Assembly (NCBI RefSeq): GCF_016865425.1
Contig: NZ_AP023355.1
Coordinates: forward strand, 1,238,198-1,302,197
Direction: 5' to 3'
DNA from: Actinocatenispora thailandica
GTDB taxonomy: Bacteria > Actinomycetota > Actinomycetes > Mycobacteriales > Micromonosporaceae
Length of the DNA: 64,000 nucleotides
Below the pieces are notes generated by a model. That model saw only the letters and a list, made by a program, of their open reading frames with translations. It made no database searches and was not told the DNA's origin. The translations under genes were made by a program, and so were the position numbers. This document shows positions 8,482-17,013 of the stretch, one piece after another (within the stretch, counting starts at the first letter, position 1; each line of letters starts with the position of its first letter).

Positions 8482-9081
8482 ATGCCCACTGAGAAGGAGC
8501 CCGTCGGGTCGGGAATCGCCGATCCTGGTCCACTCGGGCTCGCTGCCTTTGCCCTGACCACGTTCCTGCTGTCGGCCAAGAACGCCGGCTGGACCCACGG
8601 CACCGATGCCTGGCTCGGCTACGCGTTCTTCTACGGCGGCGCCGTGCAACTGCTCGCCGGGATGTGGGAGTTCCGTAACCGCAACACGTTCGGCGCCACC
8701 GCCTTCAGCACGTACGGCGCGTTCTGGCTCGGGCTCGGGTTCTACGCCAAGTTCGTGGCTCCGGCGGCCAAGCCGGACCAGATCGCCAACGACGAGGGGT
8801 GGATCCTGCTCGCGTTCGCCATCGTCAACCTGTACCTGCTGATCGCCAGCACCAGGCTGAACACGGCCCTGTTCGCGGTGTTCCTCACTCTGCAGGCCAC
8901 CGAGGTGGTGCTGTTCATCGGCGCGTTCGCCACGAACGACTCGATCACCAAGATCGGCGGCTACATCGGCGTGCTGACCGCCGTGGTCGCGTGGTACACG
9001 TCGTTCGCCATCGTGTTCAACAGCGTGTCCGGCCGGGAGGTGCTCAAGCTCGGGCGACCACTCGTCGCACCGGGCACGTAA
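8482..9081 (+). CDS. acetate uptake transporter family protein (GPR1/FUN34/SatP)
   Basis: A 199-residue integral membrane protein with six hydrophobic segments. The N-terminal signature ADPGPLGLAAFALTTF corresponds to the NPAPLGL motif of the AceTr family, which takes up acetate or succinate with protons. The start at 8482 is preceded by GAGGGGAG. The gene is transcribed alone and ends before a convergent ABC permease gene. A palindrome in its upstream region may be an operator. Substrate is inferred from the family. Confidence 0.9.
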   Translation: MPTEKEPVGSGIADPGPLGLAAFALTTFLLSAKNAGWTHGTDAWLGYAFFYGGAVQLLAGMWEFRNRNTFGATAFSTYGAFWLGLGFYAKFVAPAAKPDQIANDEGWILLAFAIVNLYLLIASTRLNTALFAVFLTLQATEVVLFIGAFATNDSITKIGGYIGVLTAVVAWYTSFAIVFNSVSGREVLKLGRPLVAPGT

Positions 9082-9147
9082 CGCAGACTCGCAGCCGGCG
9101 GCCGGTGGGCGACGCCCGCCGGCCGCCGTCCTGCCCGCCGGAGCCGG

Positions 9148-9908
9148 TCAGCGGCTGGCCGGCGTCTCCGGGCGGCGCAGCCGGCCGGCCGCCACCAGCT
9201 CCACCGCGACCAGCACCGCGATGCACTCCACCGCGAGCAACGCCACCAGGACCAGCAGCTGGGCGGCGCCGGCGGCGACCGGGCTGGCGCCCCGAGCAGG
9301 ACCCCGACGAACGCGCCCGGCAGCGTCACCAGGCCGACCGTGCGGGTCTGGTCCAGCGCCGGGACCAGCGCCTGGGCCGCGGACGGCCGGCACACCTCCA
9401 GCGCGGCGTCCCGGCGGGTGAGCCCCAGCGCGAGCGCCGCCTCGTACTCGCCCCGGCGGGTGGCGAGTTCGTCCAGCGCGCGGCGGCCGGACAGCGAGGT
9501 CGCCGTCATCGCCCCGCCGATCAGGATGCCGGCCACCGGCACCACCGAGATGCCCTTCCACGGCACCAGGCCCGAGCCGAGCACGATCACGAGGGCGGGC
9601 AGCAGGCCGGCGGCGATCGGTATCGCGGCCCACAGCCCGCTGCGCACCGTCGTGATGCGGCGGGCCGAGGTGACCGAGGCGATGCCGTACATCAGCGCCA
9701 CGAACGCGGCGGTCAGCCACAGCGAGCGCAGTACCGCGGCGATCACCAGCGAGACCGCGCCGAGTTGGATCGCCGCCCGGACCGAGGCGGTCAGTACCCG
9801 CCGGGCGACGCCGAGCCGGCCCAGCGCGGCGACCGCGGCGGCGAGCAGCGCCAGCGCGGCGAGTACCGCGCCGAGCAGCGGGGTGACCGGGATCGCGTTG
9901 CCGTTCAT
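9148..9908 (-). CDS. UPF0014/FetB-like ABC transporter permease, apparent frameshift
   Basis: A multi-membrane-span protein of the FetB (YbbM) family, permeases of putative metal-export ABC transporters. The frame beginning MNGNAIPVTPLLG is normal through TVGLVTLPGAFVGVLLG. The expected continuation (ASPVAAGAAQLLVLVALL, to PETPASR) is in another frame ending at the TGA at 9148. Adding one G to the GGGG at 9290-9293 (minus strand) restores a full-length protein. This is either a sequencing error or a recent knock-out. The expected FetA-type ATPase gene is not adjacent. Confidence 0.82.
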
Positions 9909-10026
9909 GCACCGATCTCACCGCGGACCGGGTCCGGTGTCGACACCGGACCCCGGTACCGGGCCGGCGCCGAGCGTACGGCCGGCGCAACGAGGCGACC
10001 GGCGTCCGGCGCGAGACACTGGCGGG

Positions 10027-10434
10027 ATGACGCAGCCGGTGGTGGTGGTCGACGCGGCGAACGTGGTGGGCTCGGTACCGGACGGCTGGTGGCGGGACCG
10101 GGCGGGCGCGGCGGCCCGGCTGCGGGACGCACTGGTACCGCAGGCCGCCGCCGGCCTGGCCGCGGACGCCGACGTGCCCGACTGGGCCCGGACCGGGCCG
10201 GTCCGGATGGTGCTGGTGGTGGAAGGTGCGGCCCGCCGGGTCGCCGCGGTGCCGGGGGTCGAGGTGGTCTCCGCGCCCCGGTCCGGCGACGATGCGATCG
10301 TCGCGTTCGTCCGGGCCGGGCAGCCGGACCGCTGCCTGGTGGTGACCGCCGACCGCGAGCTGCGGGAGCGGGTCCGGGCGCTCGGCGCCGTGGTGGCCGG
10401 GCCGCGTTCGGTGTACCGGCCACGGCCGTCCTGA
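10027..10434 (+). CDS. NYN/PIN-fold putative ribonuclease
   Basis: A small protein of about 135 residues. VVVVDAANVVGS at the N-terminus, DDAIVAFV in the middle and LVVTADRELRERV near the end place acidic residues as in NYN/PIN-like nucleases related to YacP. Such domains cut structured RNA with divalent metal. The ATG at 10027 is chosen because the domain begins there. It is divergent from the FetB-like gene and followed closely by the amidase gene. The fold is reasonably clear; activity is inferred. Confidence 0.7.
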   Translation: MTQPVVVVDAANVVGSVPDGWWRDRAGAAARLRDALVPQAAAGLAADADVPDWARTGPVRMVLVVEGAARRVAAVPGVEVVSAPRSGDDAIVAFVRAGQPDRCLVVTADRELRERVRALGAVVAGPRSVYRPRPS

Positions 10435-10519
10435 GGGGGCAGCGCGCCGCCGGTGACATCGGTGGGTGGTGGAAGGTTCGCGCTGCGTGGCCGATGATCC
10501 GGGTGCGGCCCCGGTCCGG

Positions 10520-10525
10520 TACGGT
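10520..10525 (+). promoter_or_regulatory. leaderless-type -10 element of the amidase gene
   Basis: TACGGT ends exactly six bases before GTG 10532, so transcription would begin at the start codon. The same TANNNT-N6-start arrangement is seen at 12804, 35935 and 54610. Confidence 0.45.
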
Positions 10526-10531
10526 TCGCGC

Positions 10532-11422
10532 GTGATCGTCAGAGCTCCGCACAGAATGGCACCCGGTCCGGAGCGTGTCGCCGAGCCGCGGCGCCCGGCC
10601 CTGCGACGCGGTCTGTGGCGGATCGGCGGGCTGCTGGCGCTCGGCGCGGCGCTGGTGCCGGCCGGCTGTGCCAGCGGGCACGGTGACGGGCCGGCCGCCG
10701 CAGCGCCCGGCCCGTCCGCGACGGCCGGCTCGACACGGGCTCCGTCCCCGTCCCGGTCCGCGCGGCCGGCCCTGGCCGGTCGGGTGATCGTCGTGGACGC
10801 CGGGCACAACGACGGCAACTTCGACCACCCCGAGCAGATCGACCGGCTGGTGAATGCGGGCGGGTTCCGCAAGGCGTGCGACACCACCGGTACCGAGACC
10901 GACGGCGGGTACCACGAGGCGGCGTTCACGTTCGACGTGACGAAGCGGCTCACCGCGTTGCTGCGCGCGGACGGCGCGAAGGTGGTGCTGACCCGCAAGG
11001 ACGACCACGGCGTCGGCCCGTGCGTGGACGAGCGGGCCGAGATCGGGAACAAGGCGCACGCGGATGCGGCGCTGTCCATCCACGCCGACGGTGGTCCGGC
11101 CGATGGGCACGGCTTTCACGTGATGTACCCGCCGTCGATGGCCGGCGGGAAGAAGGTGGCCGCGGCGTCACGCCGGCTGGCGGCCGCGGTCCGGGACGGC
11201 TACCGGTCCGGCACCGGGCTGCCGGTCGCCGACTACATCGGCACCGACGGGCTGAACCGGCGCACCGACATGGCCGGGCTCAACCTGTCCACGGTGCCGA
11301 AGGTGCTGCTGGAATGCGGGAACATGCGCAACAGCGGGGACGCCGGCAAGCTTGCCTCGGCGAAGTTCCGGCAGCGGATCGCGGTCGCTCTGGACGTCGC
11401 GATCCGCCGGTACCTGTCCTGA
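10532..11422 (+). CDS. N-acetylmuramoyl-L-alanine amidase (Amidase_3) lipoprotein
   Basis: A zinc amidase that cleaves the sugar-peptide bond of peptidoglycan outside the membrane. The start is taken as GTG 10532 because a -10-like TACGGT lies six bases upstream; ATG 10556 is an alternative. An Arg-rich N-region and hydrophobic stretch end in the lipobox PAGC, followed by a Pro/Ser/Ala linker. The catalytic domain shows VVDAGHN (zinc His), GGYHEAAF (zinc Glu), LSIHADGG (zinc His) and LLECGNM (catalytic Glu). It is convergent with the lactonase gene, with a shared terminator between them. Confidence 0.92.
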   Translation: MIVRAPHRMAPGPERVAEPRRPALRRGLWRIGGLLALGAALVPAGCASGHGDGPAAAAPGPSATAGSTRAPSPSRSARPALAGRVIVVDAGHNDGNFDHPEQIDRLVNAGGFRKACDTTGTETDGGYHEAAFTFDVTKRLTALLRADGAKVVLTRKDDHGVGPCVDERAEIGNKAHADAALSIHADGGPADGHGFHVMYPPSMAGGKKVAAASRRLAAAVRDGYRSGTGLPVADYIGTDGLNRRTDMAGLNLSTVPKVLLECGNMRNSGDAGKLASAKFRQRIAVALDVAIRRYLS

Positions 11423-11440
11423 GGGCCGCGGCGGCTGCCG

Positions 11441-11500
11441 GGGGAACCTCCGGTCGAGCGAGCCGGAGAGCGGGCCCGCCGACCGACGGTGAGGTTCCCC
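11441..11500. terminator. bidirectional terminator candidate between convergent genes
   Basis: GGGGAACCTC (11441-11450) is the exact reverse complement of 11491-11500. The stem encloses a 40-base loop that can itself fold. It lies between the stops of the amidase and lactonase genes. There is no T-run, as is usual in high-GC actinobacteria. Confidence 0.55.
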
Positions 11501-11509
11501 GCCGGCGGC

Positions 11510-12544
11510 TCAGCCCAGGGCCGGCAGCACGCAGGCCGGGCTCGGTACCGCCACCGAGCCGGTCTGGCGCAGCGCGCCGGTGCCGGCGTCCCGCTGGAAG
11601 ACCGCGACGGTGTCGGAGTTCTGGTTCGCCACGTAGAGGTGGTCGCCGGACAGCACCAGGTGTCGTGGCCAGTCGCCGTCCGTCGGTACCTCGGTGCGCA
11701 GCCGCGGCGTCGCACCGTCCAGGTCGAACACCGCGACCGTGTTCGCACCGCGGTTCGCCAGGTAGCCGAACCGGCCGTCCGGGCTGGTCGTGATCTCGCT
11801 GGGGTAGTTCTCCCGGTCGCGGGTGGTGGTCGGCACCGGCGAGCCGAAGCTCAGCGTGCCGGTCCGCGGCTGGTAGCCGGCCGGCGTGACGCTCGACCCG
11901 AGCTCGGCGGCCAGGTACACCCGGTCGTCGCCGGCGAACGCCAGGTGCCGCGGCCCGGTTCCCGGCGGCAGCTGCGCCGCCCGCTGCTGCACCAGCCGTC
12001 CGTCGCGCAGCAGGTAGGTGTGCACGGTGTCGGTGCCCAGGTCGTTCACCAGCAGGTAGCGGCCGGCCGGATCGAACCGGGCCTGGTGCGCGTGCGGCCC
12101 CTCCTGCCGGCCGGTGTTCGGTCCGGATCCGGTGTGCTGCACCAGGTCGGTGCGCTCACCGAGGCTGCCGTCCGGTTCGATCGGGTGCACCGACACCGAA
12201 CCGGAGGTGTAGTTGGCGGTCACCAGCCAGCGGCCGGTCGGGTCGACGCTGAGATGGCAGGGGTCGCTGCCGCCGGTCGGCTGCTCGGCGCCGAGCGGGG
12301 TGAGACCGGCGCCGTCGACGGCGTAGCCGCGCACCGCGCCGTCCGGCCGCTCGGCCACCGCGTACAGGTACCGACCGGTCGGGTGGGCGGCGAGGAACGA
12401 CGGCCCGGGCGCGGTGACGGTCTCGCCGGCCACCGTCAGCGCGCCGCTGCCGGGGTCCTGCCGGTACACCGCGATGCCGGTGCCGCGCCCGCCGCCGCTG
12501 GAATCCGGTGTGTAGCAGCCGATGAAGATCAGCCGGTCGGTCAT
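11510..12544 (-). CDS. lactonase family beta-propeller protein
   Basis: A 344-residue seven-bladed propeller of the Lactonase/YbhE family, which includes 6-phosphogluconolactonase and other lactone hydrolases. Repeated blade motifs are visible, such as FLAAHPTGRYLYAV, HLSVDPTGRWLVTANY, ARFDPAGRYLLVNDLG, ITTSPDGRFGYLANRG and HLVLSGDHLYVANQ. GPHAHQARFDPAG matches the conserved centre of the family. GGGAGG a few bases upstream supports the ATG at 12544. No neighbour indicates a pathway, so the substrate is unknown. Confidence 0.9.
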   Translation of the reverse strand: MTDRLIFIGCYTPDSSGGGRGTGIAVYRQDPGSGALTVAGETVTAPGPSFLAAHPTGRYLYAVAERPDGAVRGYAVDGAGLTPLGAEQPTGGSDPCHLSVDPTGRWLVTANYTSGSVSVHPIEPDGSLGERTDLVQHTGSGPNTGRQEGPHAHQARFDPAGRYLLVNDLGTDTVHTYLLRDGRLVQQRAAQLPPGTGPRHLAFAGDDRVYLAAELGSSVTPAGYQPRTGTLSFGSPVPTTTRDRENYPSEITTSPDGRFGYLANRGANTVAVFDLDGATPRLRTEVPTDGDWPRHLVLSGDHLYVANQNSDTVAVFQRDAGTGALRQTGSVAVPSPACVLPALG

Positions 12545-12803
12545 GCCGCATGCCTCCCAGAGTTCGCACCCAGTGGTCCGTCGGCGCCGGTCGGACTCGG
12601 CACGACGCTGTCGGGGTTGCCGACACACTCGCACACGACACCGGTGTGCGGCTGCGCCTCCGCCCGGCAGCCCCGGGTCGAGCCTCGACAGCATCCGACG
12701 CCACCCGGTGCGCACCGCCACGATCGCCACCCGCCATTCTGCCGGCCGCTGCCCGCCCGGTACCGCTGCCGCCGCGCGGTCCGCCGGGCGCGCCCCGGGC
12801 TCG

Positions 12804-12809
12804 TACGAT
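12804..12809 (+). promoter_or_regulatory. leaderless-type -10 element of the DUF1707 gene
   Basis: TACGAT ends six bases before GTG 12816, placing the transcript start at the start codon. No Shine-Dalgarno sequence is present, which agrees with a leaderless mRNA. Confidence 0.5.
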
Positions 12810-12815
12810 GGAGTC

Positions 12816-13382
12816 GTGACGAACGAAGACGGGACGTCAGGGGAGGGCCCCCGTCCGACGGCGGTCCGGATCGGTGACGCCGAGCGTGAGTCGGCGGTGC
12901 AGGCGCTCGGCGAGCACATGAAGGCCGGCCGGCTCCAGGTCGACGAGTACAGCGAACGGTCCGGCAGGGCGGCCGAGGCGCGCACCGCCGACGAGCTGAC
13001 CAGCCTTTTCACCGATCTTCCGGCGCCACATCCGACGCTGCCGGACGCCGGCGCCGGCGCGGCGGTCCGGCCGGTCCCGGCCGGCGGTGACCTCGACCAG
13101 CATCGCCCGCCGGGCACCCCCGCGCAGCGGGCGGCCGGTGCGCTGATCGGCGTGTCCTGGATCGGTGCGGTGGTGCTGATGGTGACCACCGGGTTCGGCT
13201 GGTGGATGTTCGCGATCCCGATCGCGCTGTCCGTGGTGTTCGGTTCGATCTGGGGCAAGGGCTGGCAGCGCGAGCTGAACGGGCGGGACGATCGCCGCGA
13301 CTGGCCGCACGATCGCCGCGATGCGCGGCAGCAGCGCCGGGACGATCGGCGCAACCGCCGCGGCCACGGCTACTACCGCTGA
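12816..13382 (+). CDS. DUF1707 SHOCT-like domain membrane protein
   Basis: A 188-residue protein. Residues 15-70 (IGDAERESAVQALGEHMKAG, LQVDEYSER, ADELTSLFTDLPAPHP) are a clear DUF1707 domain. This short domain is common in actinobacteria and thought to mediate protein or membrane interactions. A Pro-rich linker, two hydrophobic segments (GALIGVSWIGAVVLMV and WWMFAIPIALSVVFG) and a very basic tail rich in DRRD repeats follow. The GTG start fits the TACGAT promoter six bases upstream. Function is unknown. Confidence 0.85.
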   Translation: MTNEDGTSGEGPRPTAVRIGDAERESAVQALGEHMKAGRLQVDEYSERSGRAAEARTADELTSLFTDLPAPHPTLPDAGAGAAVRPVPAGGDLDQHRPPGTPAQRAAGALIGVSWIGAVVLMVTTGFGWWMFAIPIALSVVFGSIWGKGWQRELNGRDDRRDWPHDRRDARQQRRDDRRNRRGHGYYR

Positions 13383-13812
13383 CCTGGCGGTGCCATCCGC
13401 GGTCCGGACCGCCCGGCCGGAAAACCGGGGATGTTCTGTGCCACAACGGTGGACTTCGCACATCCTGTCCGTCGCGCAACGCAACTCCCGGTGAATGCTG
13501 AGGGCGTGTCCGGGGCCGGATCGCCCCGGCGGCGCGGGCCGGAGCCGGCGGGTGTAGCCGTCACCCCGTCGGCTCCGGCCATCCATCCCGACACCGCTCA
13601 CTGCCCGAAGGTCGGGACGGTTCTCCCGGCGAGCGGGACGACCGTCGTCAGAAATACCGGTAAATCCGGGATCACCGACCAGTGGCCCTTGCCCGGGACG
13701 CAACGGTCTTGCTACACCACTGGTACGTGTCGGCCGGATCGGGCGACGCCGGGTGTCCTGTCCACGGCCCGGCGGTCAGAGGCGATGACGGCACGTCCTG
13801 GGGAGGCGAGGC
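13383..13812. other. 430-bp intergenic region with no identified gene
   Basis: Separates the DUF1707 and histidine kinase genes. A rightward open frame across it (from 13431) continues out of frame through the kinase gene and lacks recognisable domains, so it is rejected as a gene. A more A/T-rich patch around 13650-13670 (AAATACCGGTAAATCC) contains the palindrome ACCGGT and may be regulatory. GGGGAGG just before 13813 is the kinase ribosome-binding site. Confidence 0.35.
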
Positions 13813-15195
13813 GTGCGGTCGGCGCGGGACGGCGGTTCGCTGACCGACCCCGTCGTGCCCCCGACCCGGCCGACGAGCGGCCCACCGGTCCGCCCGCACG
13901 GATTCGTCCGCACCCTGCTTCGCGGCGGCGTCGCCGTGGTCGCGATGGGCGCCACCCCGGTCGACGGCGCCGCCGATCCGACCCCGCAGCCGGCCTGGCG
14001 GCGGGTGACGATGCTGCTCGGTGCCGACGCCGCGCCCGGCGGGCCGGACGCGCTGATGCACCGCTCCGGGCGGTACCTGCTGATCGCACCGGCGGTGTTT
14101 CGCACCCTGGCGCTGCCGGTACCGGTGGGCGTGCTCGTCGCGCGGTTCGGGGCCACCACGCTCGGGCCGGTGCTGCCGCTCGCGATCCTGCTCGCGGTCG
14201 CCAACATCGCGGTGATCGCGCTGGTGCTGGCCCGTCCGGTACTGACCGAGCGGGGCCTGCGGATCGGCCTGGTCGTCGACCTCGGGGTGGCGGTGGCCGT
14301 CAACGTCCTCGCCGCGCCGAGCGTGCCGGGCGACCTGGAGTCGGCGTACCACGACGTGTTCTGGGGGTACCTGATCGGTACGGTCGCGCTGTGGTCGGCG
14401 GCGCGCGGCGTGCAGGCGGCGGTCGCCGCGCTGGTGCTGTCGGTGCCGACCCAGCTCGCGATGGTGTGGCTCAGCCCGGCCGGACCCGGCGAACTGTCGC
14501 TCGGCGGCGCGATCGGCCGGTTCGGCGCACTGGTGCTCACGGTGGTGCTCACCGTCCTGGTCCTGGCGCTGGTCGGGATGGGCATCCGGTTGGCGATGCT
14601 GATCGGCATGCGCGCCGGACGTCAGGCCGAACGGGCCAGGATGCTGCGCGGCATGCACGACACCGTGTTGCAGGCGCTGGAGGCGATGGCGCTCAGTGCC
14701 GGGCTCGACCACGCCGAGCCGGCGAGCGCGCTGGCCGAGCTGCGGGCGACCGCCCGCAGCCAGGCCGGGTTGCTGCGCCGCACCCTCGACGAGCTGACCA
14801 ACCACAGCGACCGGCGGCTCACCGACGACCTGGCCGAGGTGGTCGGCGAGGCGGTCGCGGGTGGCCTGCCGGTGGAGCTGGTCGTCGCGCACATCGACGA
14901 CGCCGGGTTGCCGGTCGACCGGCGCGAGGCGATGCGTGACGCGGTCCGGGAAGCGTTGCGCAACACCAGGAAGCACGCCGGGCGCTGCGACGCGGTGGTC
15001 CGGGTGGACGAGGCCGGGGAGGGCATCCGGGTGGTGGTGCGCGACCATGGCCGGGGCTTCGTGGTGGACGCCGACACCCTCGGGTTCGGCCTGGCCGAAT
15101 CGGTCCGGGCCCGGCTGGCCGAGGTCGGCGGCCGGGCCGAGATCGAGTCCCGCCCGTCCCGCGGTACCCGGATCACCCTGTGGGTGCCGCGGTGA
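13813..15195 (+). CDS. NarL-type sensor histidine kinase without adjacent response regulator
   Basis: A 460-residue membrane sensor kinase. A poorly conserved N-terminal part (residues 1-90) precedes about six transmembrane segments (about 95-265). The HisKA_3 dimerisation motif MLRGMHDTVLQAL has phospho-acceptor His282. The ATPase domain shows EALRNTRKHAG (N box), VVRDHGRGF (G1) and GFGLAESVRARL (G2). Kinases of this class pair with LuxR-type regulators, but the next gene is the mycosin-like protein. The nearest NarL-type regulator is at 34967, beyond the secretion locus; pairing of the two is speculative. The start is GTG behind GGGGAGG. Confidence 0.88.
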   Translation: MRSARDGGSLTDPVVPPTRPTSGPPVRPHGFVRTLLRGGVAVVAMGATPVDGAADPTPQPAWRRVTMLLGADAAPGGPDALMHRSGRYLLIAPAVFRTLALPVPVGVLVARFGATTLGPVLPLAILLAVANIAVIALVLARPVLTERGLRIGLVVDLGVAVAVNVLAAPSVPGDLESAYHDVFWGYLIGTVALWSAARGVQAAVAALVLSVPTQLAMVWLSPAGPGELSLGGAIGRFGALVLTVVLTVLVLALVGMGIRLAMLIGMRAGRQAERARMLRGMHDTVLQALEAMALSAGLDHAEPASALAELRATARSQAGLLRRTLDELTNHSDRRLTDDLAEVVGEAVAGGLPVELVVAHIDDAGLPVDRREAMRDAVREALRNTRKHAGRCDAVVRVDEAGEGIRVVVRDHGRGFVVDADTLGFGLAESVRARLAEVGGRAEIESRPSRGTRITLWVPR

Positions 15196-15245
15196 GGCCG
15201 GACCGCCGGAGGCAGGCCGGATCGTGGCGACCGAACGGAGCGGGC

Positions 15246-16427
15246 ATGTCGATGCGGTGGACGGGGCTGGCGGTCGCGGTGACGCTGCTGGTCGGTGCGA
15301 CACTCGCCATCCCGGTACGGGCGAGCGCGGCGCCCGGCTGCGCCGCACCCACCGGGGTGTACGCAGACGCCGCGCCGTGGCCGCAGGGCCTGTTCGGGCC
15401 GAAGCGGATCTGGCGGCTGTCCACCGGCGCCGGTCAGCTGGTCGCGGTGGTGGGTACCGGGGTCGACGCGGCCAACCGGCAGCTGTCCGGCCGGCTGGCG
15501 GACGCCAAGGCGGTGGCCGGGATGAGCGATCCGCGGCACGACTGCGACGGCCGCGGCACGCTCGCCGCCGGGATGATCGCGGCCCGGCCGGACGCGCACA
15601 CCACGTTCGTCGGACTGGCTCCGGGCGCGCGGCTGCTGTCGGTCAAGTACACCCAGACGACCAGCGGCGGCGACAGCGAACCGGACCCGGACGGCCTCGC
15701 GGCGGCGATCAAGGCGGCGGTGGCCGCGCACGCGTCGGTGATCTGCGTGGCGGTACCGGCGGCGCACGGCAGCGGCGCGCTGACCGACGCGCTGCGCGAC
15801 GCCGCGGACGCCGACGCGGTGGTGGTGGCACCGGCCCGGATCGGTTCGTCCGATCACCCGGTCGGCCGGTCGTACCCGACGTCCTCGCCCGGGGTGCTCG
15901 GCGTCGCCGTCGCGGGCCGGGACGGTGCGGCAGCGTCCACGGAGGACGGCGACTATCTGGACGTGGCGGCGCCGGGTGCCGGCGTGGTCGGCCTCGCCGC
16001 CGGTACCGGCGGGGCGCTCGGGCACAAGTGGCCGGCCACCGATCCGGCCGCGGCGGCCGGCTACGCGGCGGGCGCGGCGGCGCTGCTCCGGGCCTACCAG
16101 CCGAAGTTGACGGCGGCTCAGGTGGTGGACCGGATCACCCGTACCGCAACGGATTCCGGGGCCGCGCGGGACCCGCGGCTCGGTGCCGGGATGATCGACC
16201 CGGCCGCCGCGGTCGGCGCCCCGCTGCCGGCGCACCGGTCGTCGCCGTCGCCCGGCCCGACCGCCATCCCGGCGGCGGTGGCCGCGGTACCGCCGTCCGA
16301 GCCGTACCGCGACCTGGTGCTGGTGTCGGGACTCGGTGCGCCGGGCGCCGCGCTGCTCCTGCTGCTCGCGGTACGCACGGTGCGTCGCGGCCGGCGCCGC
16401 CGCTGGCGCCCGGCCCGCCAGACCTGA
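15246..16427 (+). CDS. mycosin-like S8 pseudoprotease (catalytic His and Ser replaced)
   Basis: Has the mycosin (MycP) layout of type VII secretion. A signal peptide ends near ASAAPGC, a subtilisin-like domain follows, and a C-terminal transmembrane helix (LVLVSGLGAPGAALLLLLAV) ends in a short basic tail. The catalytic Asp is kept (Asp74 in VVGTGVDAA). The usual DCDGHGT motif reads DCDGRGT, so the His position is Arg103. The usual GTS motif aligns to D266-P267-A268 in front of AAAGYAAGAAALL, so the Ser is Ala. The oxyanion Asn region is also changed. I infer a proteolytically dead structural mycosin. The locus begins 2.7 kb downstream, and no intact mycosin is in the window. Confidence 0.82.
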   Translation: MSMRWTGLAVAVTLLVGATLAIPVRASAAPGCAAPTGVYADAAPWPQGLFGPKRIWRLSTGAGQLVAVVGTGVDAANRQLSGRLADAKAVAGMSDPRHDCDGRGTLAAGMIAARPDAHTTFVGLAPGARLLSVKYTQTTSGGDSEPDPDGLAAAIKAAVAAHASVICVAVPAAHGSGALTDALRDAADADAVVVAPARIGSSDHPVGRSYPTSSPGVLGVAVAGRDGAAASTEDGDYLDVAAPGAGVVGLAAGTGGALGHKWPATDPAAAAGYAAGAAALLRAYQPKLTAAQVVDRITRTATDSGAARDPRLGAGMIDPAAAVGAPLPAHRSSPSPGPTAIPAAVAAVPPSEPYRDLVLVSGLGAPGAALLLLLAVRTVRRGRRRRWRPARQT

Positions 16428-16569
16428 ACGGCGGCCGGCACGTCGTCGTCGGTCGGCCCGCCGGGCGGCGCCGGCGAGGACGGTGTCGGGCGGTGATGCC
16501 GGCGACAACTCCGCCCGGGCACCCGTACGCTGCTGTAACGCTGGTGACGGCGGCCGGGAAGTAACCATC

Positions 16570-17013
16570 GTGACTCGGCAACCCCAGCGCTCGACGGACC
16601 ACCGGACGGTCGAACTGGCCACCCTCGATCAGGCAGCCGACAGGCCGGTGTTCGTCGACGAGTCCGGGCGTCGACGGCGAATCCTGACGAGCCTGGCCGT
16701 GCTCGCCGGTGCCGGGACGCTGGCGGCGCTGGCGGGGGTGGTGGTCGCGCTGTCCGGTTCGCCCGCCTCACCGGCACCGCCGTGGCCGCAGCGCTCGGCC
16801 GGTACCCACCCGTCCCGGCCGGCGGCCGCCGCGAGCGCACCGGCGGAGCCCGCGCAGCCGACCGGCCCGGCGGCCCCGGTGCACGGCACACCGTCGGCGA
16901 CGTCCGCCCGGCCGGGCATGACGCGGGCCGCCGAGCCGGCGGCGAGCGCCACCACGGCGCCCGGGCACGCCCGTGCGACACCCAGCCACCCGAACGGGCA
17001 CGGCAACCACTGA
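16570..17013 (+). CDS. single-span membrane protein with Pro/Ala-rich exterior
   Basis: A 147-residue protein of unknown function. The N-terminal 40 residues are cytoplasmic and end in the basic GRRRRI. One transmembrane helix follows (SLAVLAGAGTLAALAGVVVAL, about 43-63). The rest is a low-complexity Pro/Ala/Ser/Thr-rich tail ending HPNGHGNH. The stop overlaps the start of the deacetylase-glycosyltransferase gene (TGATG), so the two are translationally coupled and probably act together in envelope polysaccharide synthesis. The GTG start is preferred over a longer frame upstream that shows no conservation signs. Confidence 0.65.
   Translation: MTRQPQRSTDHRTVELATLDQAADRPVFVDESGRRRRILTSLAVLAGAGTLAALAGVVVALSGSPASPAPPWPQRSAGTHPSRPAAAASAPAEPAQPTGPAAPVHGTPSATSARPGMTRAAEPAASATTAPGHARATPSHPNGHGNH

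Noticed and set aside
13431-14939. Rightward frame spanning the gap before the histidine kinase
   Set aside because: It overlaps the kinase in another frame, is low complexity and lacks any conserved motif.
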